A stretch of 64,000 bases of DNA from Chrysopilus asiliformis (lineage: Eukaryota > Arthropoda > Insecta > Diptera > Rhagionidae). Below, piece by piece: positions 13,338-23,529 of this stretch (positions within the stretch are counted from its first letter, which is position 1; each line of letters opens with the position of its first letter). The translations under genes and the position numbers were made by a program. The DNA is taken from positions 778,501-842,500 of the forward strand of contig OZ035961.1 of NCBI GenBank assembly GCA_964034945.1, written 5' to 3'. Below the pieces are notes generated by a model. It worked only from the letters and a program-made list of their open reading frames with translations. It made no database searches and was not told the DNA's origin.

Positions 13338-13650
13338 CTAATATATAAAAATGAGTTGGTGTCTGTCTGTCTGTTCCTCTTTCACGCAAAAACGGCTGAA
13401 CCGATTGACTTGAAATTTGGCATAGGTGTCTTTGGTAGTTCTGGTTCCAACATAGGCATACGGAAAAGTAGCCCGAGTGGTGGGGGGAGTAAGGGGAGGG
13501 GGTAAAGTGATCTCGAAACTTAGCTCTTCCTCTATGTTACCCTTTCGCGGGGAAACTACCGAGCCGATTGGCCTGAAGTTTAGCTCCAACATAGACTATA
13601 AAAAAAAATTTGAAAAAACTTAACCCGGCAACGACGGGTATGCAAGCTAG
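13338..13650 (+). mobile_element. Helitron-like non-autonomous fragment
   Basis: It begins CTAATATATAAAAATGAG, with a GTCTGTCTGTCTGT run and the block ACCGATTGACTTGAAATTTG. It ends with the small hairpin ACCCGGCAACGACGGGT, ten bases later CTAG, then T. A short hairpin before a CTRR-T end is the Helitron 3' terminus pattern. The 5' end is uncertain. No Rep/helicase coding is present. Confidence 0.5.
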
Positions 13651-16600
13651 TACCTTATAAAGGTTGCACATGCTATAAACTCTTGACAAATGCAGCAAAT
13701 CAAAGTTCGGCAAATCATGGCCATCCCCGTTCGTAGCAAAATTCGCCAAGTCCATGCGTTCTGTGTTTCAATATTTCGACAGAATTACCCATAATTACGC
13801 TAATGCGGACCCATGGATTGTTCATTGTACTTTTTTCCTTCATTTTGGGCTCAGATCGGTAAATTAAGCACATTTGCCTGATTTGAATCACAAAATTGGA
13901 CCTCAAGCTAAATTTAGACAAATCACAACAGATCAAAGCGAACGCACCATCTACAGCGGGATTCGCCCGAATTCGCCTAGAGTGTGGCGCTGACTTAAAA
14001 CTTTAGGTGTGACAGTGGAAAACAAAGTTGTAAAAATGGTTATGACCTCAATTTTAAGAAGCCAAGACCCAAATTAGGATGCTGTTTTGCTGTGTACAAA
14101 AAAAGCAAATTAATGTAATGTTACTTTCTTTTGATAAATCATTCGAACTACAATTACCTGCTTTTAATTGAAAACAACAGAACATTTTCAATTTTTCTTA
14201 GAGATTTAAATGAAACTAGAAAAAATAAATTTGTAAATTTCGACTTTTTTTTTAAAAAAAAATCCTTATCAAGAAATTTATTGGAAAACTTTGTTTTGTC
14301 ACAAAAATTTATTACCGCACTTATCGTCACTTTTCCCCAAAACGACACAATATCAATAATTTAAACAAAATAATGGTTAATTTTGCCTTTTTACCGAATA
14401 CAAAAGAAAAACGATCAAATGAATTTTCTCTGGAGCCTGATTGTCCTTTCTGTCGTGTAAATCATTTCAATGTGTGATTTGGTAAAGACGCACAACTACA
14501 GAGACATTTAAAAAATTTATTAAGGATGGTCGTTTTCGTTTCCGTTTCTAACATTTCCACGAACTGATATAGGCTCCTGAAATTCCACCCTTCCAGAAAT
14601 TCCCGAATGGACAAGATGTGATTTCGAGGCCCATGTAAATTTTATGACAATTTTCATCAATTTCATTTTTTTTTTCGACTTTATTTCCATAATATGTAGG
14701 TGTTTTTCCTGTTTTCTTTTTGGAAAACAATTTTTCCGAGCTTTTGAGCGTCATTTACACAAGAAAATTCTGTTTGCATTTCGCCATGGCTCGTGCGGCC
14801 TTGCCGCAATCCCCTTTTTGCCTACGTGTCCTCCGTGTTCTGAAGTCAATTCGTAATTTAGATCTGATTTCATCTATGAGCATGGAAATTCCGTACAATG
14901 TAAATGTTTGTACATTTATGCGTACAGGGCGGTACCGGACGAAAACACGAAAATTGAAGTAGACACTCTTTATAGATGCCCACGAAATCTGTTTTATATG
15001 CCACCATAAGCTCAGCTTTACGGATATCGAGCAAATATCTATGCCAAAGTATTCAGAAATTCAGGCCATTCGTTTCCACTCTAACCCAATTGCTGGCCTT
15101 CTGGATGGCCCTCTGGATCTCTATCTCTGATTTCGCTTCATCCAAGTTCATACGTTTATTTCGTGATGGAAACGGAAACCGAAACTTCCTCCTTCGACAT
15201 TAACGCAATTCTATCCGAAAATCGCTCGGGCGTTGTGTTCTATAGATATAGCGGGAATGAACATTAGAACAGCAATTGATGGAACCGTCTGCTGGACGAG
15301 ATGAAAATGGGCTACTCATAGCATACATATGCCAATAGGTCGGCGATAACGCTAAGGGATTTTTTTTCCTCCAAATTTTTCCAGATTTTCACACTAACAA
15401 TGCCAAGTATATTCGAATCTTTGTTCGTTTTTTTATGATGGCACACTTCCCTCGGGATAAGCATTAACTATATGGCTGCATATTAAATGTTGCTCGGTTT
15501 CAAGAGCGTTATGTGCAACAGCTGCTACCAGCCACGATCATTTCTGTAATGGGCTTCAATGAGTTGTGATAGGTAATTCTGAGGTGAGAATCTTTTCAAT
15601 TTTTCCCATTGTTTTCCCAAACATACGAAGCCGCGTGGATGAAATTGCGTGAAAAATCATACAATTTTATGCTTATGGAGCAATAGATACTTTTTTTGTT
15701 TTCTAAATAATAAATATTGTAAATTTTTATTCATAACAAGTTTTTTTGTACACCCAGCCATTACACAGGCCAACAAGGTTTTTGATCCCATGACCAAACT
15801 CGGTAATTCCAAAAGATTTTGACGTGCTGAATATGATGCCGTTGTCCGTTTTGCTCCATCACGTCAGGATTTCGAAAGAGGGAGTTTTTGACTGTTTTCA
15901 GGGCTTGAAATATCGATAACTAATCGTTGTGAAATAATATTAGCTACGGGATCGAATTCATCAATTCAGAATCCTTTAAATCCACCTACTTTGGCCTCGA
16001 AGTCAGAAAAACATCTTTTTTGTAGGCCTGTGTTATTGGCGAAAAGAAGCCAAGCTTTCTTTGAAATGAAAAGAAATTGTGAAGAAAATGCAACATTTTC
16101 GAGGTAAACCTCAAAAGACCGCATTGTTTGCATGGAAAAGGTGAAGATTAAGACAACTTTATTGAATCATCTATCGCCCAATCTCGATTACCCTGAATTC
16201 AATTTGTAAGACTCATCGCATTTTCCTCAGACTTCAGACGTTATTAGTTTTGCTTCAAAACTTTCGAACCCATTTGGAAATCATTTACTAATCTTTCAAG
16301 TGCATCAAAAGCTATAAAAAAATCAAAAAAATATTTTCATCAAATAACCCAAAAGTATTTTTTTGATCTAATATATCGAAGAAAATTACTTCTACATTTA
16401 AAATCATCTTTAATAACATTGAAAAAAAAAATTATCAAAAGGACGAAAAAAATATGTTCATAATTTAATATCCTGAAGCCAATCGACAGACGTTTGTATC
16501 GTTTCAATTCATAGCTGAATAAATTAATATTTGATTATTTTCGAAATTAATATTTGCCGATAGAACAAGAAAAATCAATCAAAACACACACATATGGATT

Positions 16601-16905
16601 TGTGGAAAAATAGTCAGTCCGTGAATTTAGTGCCTTCGGAATTTTATTTTTATTATCTATTATTATTTGCTATTCCAGATTCTCTATTCATGTCTACATG
16701 CCAATCTATGACAAATGAACAAGGAATATTGATATTGCTGACCATTGTTCAATCAACTTTTCTCGATGTTTGAATGCTTTTATGCTTTATTGAGAGTTTT
16801 TTTATTCACTTTTTCACGTTTTAGATTTGTATTGCACAACTTTTTGAAAATCCATATCTGGTTTTATAAATTCTAAATGTATATTTTGTTTAAAAAATTG
16901 TAATA
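13651..16905. other. beat intron, noncoding
   Basis: No gene recognised. Short frames at 14644-15203 (+) have no recognisable domains and overlap open frames on the other strand. Confidence 0.4.
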
Positions 16906-17285
16906 CAGTGGGATCGCCATAAGTCGAACATCCCAAAAGTCGAATTATCCACTAACTCGAACTGTCCTTTTTACCATTGTGTATCTTAAAAGTCGAATTG
17001 AGGTACCTCGTTAACTCGAACTTTAGACAATATTTTATGCTTCTTCTTTTCCCTTTTCATTGAATACATATGGCACAGTATATATCGATTCCGCCATCTG
17101 CTATCTAAAATGGGACACTTAAATGTCAACATTTCCAAAACAGATCTATCCAGAAAAATTGAACGATAATTTTGAAATACTATTATTCACAAGACCCGTT
17201 AAAATCAGGTATCCAGTAAGTCGAATTTCTCGATAGCGGAAACAGCCTTAGTTTTTTTTAGGTTCGACTTTTCGCGATCCTACTG
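16906..17285 (+). mobile_element. 380-bp pogo/Tigger-like MITE
   Basis: The left end is CAGTGGGATCGCCATAAGTC and the right end GACTTTTCGCGATCCTACTG. They form imperfect terminal inverted repeats flanked by TA (16904-16905, 17286-17287). The interior repeats the motif AAGTCGAA several times. There is no transposase frame. Confidence 0.75.
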
Positions 17286-17370
17286 TATTTAGAATTATTT
17301 TCGATATCTTTCAATATTTTATGGGAGAAATTTCGAATCAATAAAAATGCAAATGTAAATAGATATTAAA

Positions 17371-18004
17371 AACATAACAAAAGCTATAATTGCCAATCTG
17401 GCAATCATTGGAGACCCGTATGTTGATATTCGTATCAAAATTCGAACAGTTGTACCAAAATTCCACTTTGAAGTCAAACTTTCCAATAGGATTTTTTAAA
17501 ATTTATTCCAATCGGATTTTGATGTATGGGAGTTTTATGTAGAATCATATCCTAAAAGCTTTTGTTCTTAGACTTTTTTGATAAGATGCACCGTTTTCAA
17601 GATATTCACAAAAACCGTTTTCGTTCGTATGTGGGGTACCCCCCTAATGGTCCATTTTTGCCCATTAACGAACTTAGCCTCGCATTTTACGAAAAACGGA
17701 TCTACGCAAAATTTCAAGTCTCTAGCTCAATCCGTGCGCCCGCAATCCGCGCCACAGACAGACGGACAGACGGACAGACAGACAGACGGACAGACGGACA
17801 GACGGACAGACGGACAGACGGACAGACGGACAGACGGACAGACGGACAGACGGACGGACAGACGGACGGACATGCAAAAATTAAATATTTTTATCATTCT
17901 AAACACACTGGTGTAATTCATTTTTTTGTGCGATGACGGGATCTTGGCGTTACAAACGGTAAGGCAAAGTTAATATCCCCTTTGGTTTCACCATACGGGT
18001 ATAA
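17371..18004 (-). mobile_element. mini-me-like family A element, copy 2
   Basis: Inverse orientation of copy 1, from AACATAACAAAAGCTATAAT to CCATACGGGTATA. The tandem core (GACAGACG units) spans about 17757-17871 and is the longest of the four. It directly abuts a family B element at 18004, whose first bases (AACATAAGAAAAGCTACAAT) resemble this copy's own opposite terminus. Confidence 0.8.
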
Positions 18005-18457
18005 ACATAAGAAAAGCTACAATTGCCAGTGGCCAATCGTGAAATACTCGTGAAATAATAAATCCATTTGTATAGGAAAGGGGGAAAGGACCGGTCCGAT
18101 TGAATTTTGACGAATGGAACGGTTATATAAAATTATATTCTAAACAGATTTTACCTTAATAAATTTTTCAATACGACTCATCACCGTTTTCGAGAAAATA
18201 GAAAAAGAAGTATTCAAGAAGTTGGGCTAGCCATTTATTTTTATACAAAATTTCAAGTCTCTACCACAATTATTTCGAAAGTTATGGTGTCCATGGACTG
18301 ACAGAGGGACGGACATGTGGAAATCAAAATCTTTTGTCATCCATAACACCATGGTGTAGTTCATTTTTGTGTCCGATGATTGGTTCGATGCGTTACAAGT
18401 GGTGTACTAAATCTAATATACTCCTATACGATATATCATATAAATAGAGTATAAAAA
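18004..18457 (-). mobile_element. family B element, copy 1
   Basis: It runs from AACATAAGAAAAGCTACAAT to ATATAAATAGAGTATAAAAA. Internal blocks shared with 30086-30581 are GTCCGATTGAATTTTGA, TCACCGTTTTCGAGAAAAT, a short GACGGACATG, TGGTGTAGTTCATTTTTGTG and GATGATTGGTTCGATGCG. It differs from family A by lacking a long GTCY array. Confidence 0.75.
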
Positions 18458-19867
18458 TAGTAAATCTAACTATTTTATAATGGGGAATCGTGACTTTAAC
18501 TAAAATAGTTAATTTCAATTACAAAAATAGTAAATTTAACCACAAAATATTATTTTACAATCATTCAACATAATGATTGTAATGGTACTGGCTATCATAT
18601 TAGAATTTCATTGATAAAATCAATTCGAAACAAGTTTCTTTCAGGCAGAATAGTTTCGATAAAATTTCTACAATTATGACGTCGTGAATATAGCGGGAAA
18701 AGAACATAAAACACCTGAAAATTATATCGCCTATGGCGTAAATTATGATGCGTTGTTCACAGTTACACATGTCGATAAATTCACGTCACAAAAATTTTAT
18801 TTCACTAAATACGAGATAAAATATTTATTTCACACACGGTTTCACCATCTTCGGCACACACATTTGTGAATGATTCCCATAAACATATGATCACTAGTGA
18901 ATGTATGCGGCTTAAGAAAACATCTAAATTCAGAGTGTAGGCGCCAAAAGCTTTCAGTTCTTTGATGACAATAATTGAAGACGGTGGCGGAGATCATTAA
19001 AAAATTTAAATCAATAATGGCTGAACATGTGGCCGACGCAGTGCTGTGAGTGTCAATTTTTGTTATATTTTTGAAAGAGTACAAATCGTTATCTGAAACA
19101 TAAATAAATATATAATATATTTGAATGACTCAGTAGCAAAATTGATAAGAATATTCGTCAGTAATTGATATCAAAATAAGACTTATCTTACAAGAAGTTT
19201 ACATTTAAAAATAAAGCAGTATTGCTTGGATATCTGTCTGAAAAGTGTGGTGAAAAAATCAAATTCGAGTTTTATATAAACACACGAAACGTTTGATCAA
19301 AAGCGAATAAAAGTTTTTCTTTTTAAGAAACGTCAGGCTTTTTACTTTGTAAATTAAGTTCAAACAAAATTCCTCGTATTTATTCAATTTTTGAACTAAA
19401 TATTGTATACAACTATTTTGCTGTGATTTCCGAAAGTTTTTATTATTAAATCTGAACAATTTTTAATATCACATCAAAAGTAGTTCTTTTGGCCTTGACC
19501 CCTATTTGAGGTTAAAAATATTCGCGAATGAATTGAATTTCATGATTCACTAGAGATTTTCATTCAATTCTTATGTAGGTTAAAACCGGTTTCGATTTAT
19601 GGCAAGTTTTTGGGCAAAGTTTATTTAGAAAATTCATTAAAGGTAACAACTTGCCGGTTATTGTAGCAGATTCTTTACACAATTAAGAGAAGTTGTACAT
19701 ATTTGTGATCTTTAGAAAATTTTATGCATATTCGAGCTGTATCCGCGACTTATTTATTGCGAAATTTAGAAAAATAAATTTTTCTTAGAATTTAACAAGA
19801 AATTGTCTCAATGTCATTGTGTCAATGATCCCAGATTCCAAGGGCATTGAACTTTGTAAATTAAAAA
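18458..19867. other. upstream region of pseudo-caspase 1, no feature recognised
   Basis: AT-rich. A short repeat of AAAATAGT(A/T)AAATTTAAC-like units is seen at 18460-18545. No TATA or initiator could be assigned with confidence. Confidence 0.35.
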
Positions 19868-21166
19868 ATGAGTAATTCAACCATAAATGATTGTTTAATG
19901 TAAGTATTTAACAATACGACGTAAATATGGCGAAGAAAACTTGCGATTTTTGATTGAAATATCAATTTCAAATATATATTTTACAGTTTAATTCAATTTT
20001 TTTCAAGTATATTCAAATTTTATCCACATATATTCTGTCGCGAAATTTAAAAACCATCTTCTCTAGGAAATTTCCGGAATTTTAAGAAATTCAAACTCTG
20101 AAAAAAAGCGGTGAAAATTTAAAAAAAAAACTTTTAAAATGAATGCATAAAAAAATTAAGTTTCTTCAACATTAACAGGATGAATTTTTTCCCTTCTAGC
20201 TTGAATGGCAATTCAGTAGCCGAACCTTGTGGAGCAGTAAACACAAATTCACGGGAACACCATTTATCCCAGAGAACCACAGTCTCCAGGGAATACAATT
20301 TAGATGATAGTCACACTGGATTAGCAATAATAATAAATAGTCACACAAATGGCTACATGGAGAGTCATATTAAGAGACTGGTAGAGCAATTAGAATCGAT
20401 GCACTTCACAATCAAAATAATCAACAAAAACGATTTTCAAGAAATGATCACCGATTTAACAATAAGTAAGCGTAACAAAATTATTACGATCTCAAAACAA
20501 TAGCAAAATATTTTATTTTTTAGTTGCTCATCACTATGGCAAGGATCTCAGTTGCTTAGCCATATTTATGTTCTACAATGCGAATGGAAATAATTTCATT
20601 AATCCGGAAAACCCATCGATACCACCTCCAGTAGATGGACTGAACAACATATCTAGGATATTTGAAATTTTCATTGGCTATGAATCTAAAATTTTTATCG
20701 GAAAGCCGAAACTATTTTTTATGCATTGCAATCAAATGGAGGCGACACAGCCACAAATTATTCTGCTAAATCAATTTAGGAACAAAAGTGCAGATCGAAC
20801 ACATGCAGATGTTATAAAAGGCGGCCAAAGGATTCCGTCAACTGCAGATTTATTTATTGTACTATCGTCGTATCGAGGTAAATATTTATTTGCATAATTT
20901 TGAAAGTTTTTTTTTTCAATATTAAAATCTTTTCATGTTTAGACAAAGTCTTAGAATCACAGGATGTCAATAATAAAGACAATTTTATAACAATATTCTG
21001 TGATGAGCTCGACAAGGAAAAGACTAGAATGGAACAAGATATCAAACCAAGGGAACTAATGAGATTTTTAACTTCTGTTAACAATCAGGTCACGAAGAAA
21101 TTAAAAGAGAGCCCGATTACCGTCTCGATGCTGACAAAAGAGTTTTATTTTCCATGGAAAAACTAA
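19868..21166 (+). CDS. caspase-like protein without catalytic dyad (pseudo-caspase 1)
   Basis: Four exons: 19868-19899, 20179-20465, 20524-20877, 20943-21166, all with GT-AG borders and matching phases, giving 298 aa. The caspase fold is seen as GLAIII (first core strand), SCLAIFMFYNANG (His-loop region), GKPKLFFMHCNQ (Cys-loop region) and PSTADLFIVLSSY (small subunit start). In active caspases the His loop reads SHG, eight residues after a Cys; here that place is YNA (N125). The QAC block reads MHCN, putting N176 at the catalytic Cys, with C175 one residue early. The Arg-bearing SWR of the substrate pocket is not visible. There is no CARD or long prodomain. The first exon codes for only 10 residues (MSN...) plus two bases; its GTAAGT donor and the acceptor before 20179 keep frame. 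Without it translation could start at 20180. It is probably not a protease; a decoy or regulatory partner of an active caspase is an inference. It is nested in a beat intron on the opposite strand. Confidence 0.85.
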
Positions 21167-21203
21167 TTACACAAAGCAAAACTAGATTTATTCGTTCCTT
21201 AAT

Positions 21204-21541
21204 TAGGGTGACCATATGTATGTATCCGGAACAGATTTTTGAAAGCCCGATTGTAGTTGTTATTTCATAGTTTCAAAATACAACAAAAACTGCGCCGCAG
21301 GCAAAACTCTTAGAAACAATCTCACTATTGAAAATTATTTAATGAAATGCGCCGCAAGCAAATTTTTTTTCTAAATGCGATAGACGCAGTAATTCCTGGT
21401 GAAACTGCGCCGGGAGCGAAAATTTTTGGATATCAAGGTCAATTCTTTAATGGTTAAGAAATAACAACAGTGTTTCAGTTCCGGGACAATATGCCTAAAT
21501 TTGAGACTGACCCGGCCATTCCGAGACTTATGGTTACCCTA
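21204..21541 (+). mobile_element. 338-bp MITE next to pseudo-caspase 1
   Basis: The ends are TAGGGTGACCATA and TATGGTTACCCTA, imperfect inverted repeats with TA at both borders. It lies 37 bp after the stop of pseudo-caspase 1, so it may form part of its 3' UTR. It contains three repeats of a TGCGCC(G/GG)..GCAAA-type motif (near 21290, 21350, 21406), GC-rich islands in AT-rich DNA. Confidence 0.7.
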
Positions 21542-22598
21542 TCCTAGATCAAACATCCCACCAGTATTTGTGTAAAAATTTGTATAAAAATTAAAAAATA
21601 TGTTTTTGTGCAAAATAGCTTTAAATATTTAATAAAGATTTAATAACTCAAAAAACTTCGAAAATTCAATTTAAAAAACAACAAAAAAGTTTTTGGTTTA
21701 CTTAAAATTCACATTTATTGATTTGTTAAATTTTTCAAGAAGTTTTTTTTTCAGTTAGACACATCCATAAAAAGCAGATTTTAAATTTCGCATTTTCTAA
21801 GCTAATATTAAGGACCGTTTGCGCGTACATACTATTGTTAAAAATTAAGTTGCGGCTAGCCTACTTAAACCGTAGAAATTCTGGGACTTGAATAAATTAA
21901 GTTGTACATGAGTTGCGAAGTTTCGTTGGTGCAAACGGCACTAAGACTTGTTAAAATTGAGTGTTTTTTTTAGAAATATGTCTAGTATAAATATTTTTAA
22001 AACGTTAAAAATGATTTTTAAAGTAATGAAAATATTTAAATAAATAAAAGCTTTTTTAAAATATGTTCGCAGATTTTTTTTTACTTCTAAACACTGAAAA
22101 CATATTAAATATTGGGCACACGTCTGTAGTGGCAGATACGTTCCATACACCAAAACTGCTAGTAGCGTTTTTCTTATAACTACACCAGAAACCTGTAAAC
22201 ACGTTGTTTACAGTTTTATGGAGTTGTTCTCAGAACCCCATTTACCACTCTTTCTTCCTTGCAATCCTTAATTTGCATGAACGATTGTTTCTGTCTCTAA
22301 TGCGTTGTTTAGAAATCCAGCACACTAAAGTATAGTAAAAAGTTTACAACCCGGCAATGAAAACGTATAATTTTTAATAAATTTTTCTTTCCCCTCGGAG
22401 CTTTTTTCCACCAGATATAAGCCAAAATTTTCTGTCAATAGGTTGAGTCTTTTTCAAGCTACTTACTTTCAAAAGCCAATAAAGTCTTGCTTCATGTATG
22501 AGGAAGCAATGTAAAATCTTATTCTAATCAATTTGTCTTTCCTTTAAAAACGTGTTTACATTAAAACTACCAAATATGTAGGTATTCAACAAAAATAT
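21542..22598. other. region between the two caspase-like genes
   Basis: Noncoding and AT-rich. An AATAAA on the plus strand near 21630 could serve pseudo-caspase 1. No shared promoter is expected because the genes converge here. Confidence 0.4.
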
Positions 22599-23529
22599 TT
22601 AATCAAATTTCAAAAACAACTCTGCGGTCAACGTTGAAATGATTTTCAAAACCTCCTGCGTCTCAACAACCAATTTCCGATTAATACGGGTCAGAATTTT
22701 TAGTAAATCTTTTTCCCTGGCATGCAAACGCAATTCTTCGGAAAATTTGTTCACAAACACAGTTCCATCCCTGCCAGTTTCCTTTGCCGAGTATCTATCA
22801 TATTGTGAGTAAACGAAGAGCATATCAGAAGTGATCGGAACTAATGCCGTCGCTTGTCCTGGATAATATTCAGTGTTTCTTGGTTCGTTCGAAATATCCC
22901 CCAAAGGTAAATTTACTTCGGCATCATTCATGCAGGTCTCATTAAAATGCATGAAAAATAATTTCGGTTTTCCGGCCAAATGTGGGGCATTGTTACCCAT
23001 AAAAATCTCAAAAATCTCCTCCATGTTATCACATCTATTGTCAGAATAAAATTTCGCGTTTTTAGCTTCATAGAAAATGAATATTAACAAACAATCAATT
23101 TCTCTTTTATCGCTGGCCACTGTTGCAAAAAAAAATCTGATTGAAATCTATTCAAACTTGGAAATTAAATTACAACCAACCTTGTTGCGCTCTAATCTTA
23201 AGTTCTTCGAAATCACAAAAATCTTTGAAAATCTCCACTTCAAACTTTAATGTGTTAAAAATATTCTCTAAAATCGCGGCATCCGGCTCAGCATTCCGAC
23301 AACACTGGTTGCAGTCGAATATTATCACTCTTCCACCAAAACGATATTCATAACTGCTTTCGCTTTCATCGGAAGACAATTCTGTAGGACGTTGGACGTT
23401 ACTAGGTTCACCTTGTCCACCTCTTCCCGGATGAAATCTTATCGAAACATATTCGATATTTAAAACAGAATTTAATTTAAATAAAATATAAAAATCTTAC
23501 ACAGCTGCATCCACAGACGTGTTTGACAT
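22599..23529 (-). CDS. caspase-like protein without catalytic dyad (pseudo-caspase 2)
   Basis: Three exons read on the minus strand: 23529-23501, 23437-23181, 23119-22599, giving 268 aa with GT-AG introns in phase 2 and phase 1. Caspase signatures are GRVIIFDC, DAAILENIFNTLKFEVEIF (alpha-1 and beta-2 region), IDCLLIFIFYEAKN, LAGKPKLFFMHFNE and PITSDMLFVYSQY. The catalytic His position, eight residues after the Cys in DCLL, is E113, and the following Gly is Ala. The catalytic Cys position is N155 (MHFN). The pocket SWR is replaced by SAK. The early Arg of the RxGT-type motif may survive as RNAEPD. The first exon (MSNTSVDAA) and both intron positions match pseudo-caspase 1, which has one extra intron in the small subunit. 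An acidic Ser/Glu stretch (about residues 30-39) lies before the fold. The reading frame is open throughout, which argues against a dead pseudogene. It lies in the beat intron on the same strand as beat. Confidence 0.85.

Noticed and set aside
17562..17936. Open frames of 64-124 codons with TDGQTDRR or SVRLSVCP repeats (also at 5814, 45934 and 60613)
   Set aside because: They are translations of the GTCY tandem array inside family A elements, open in several frames on both strands.
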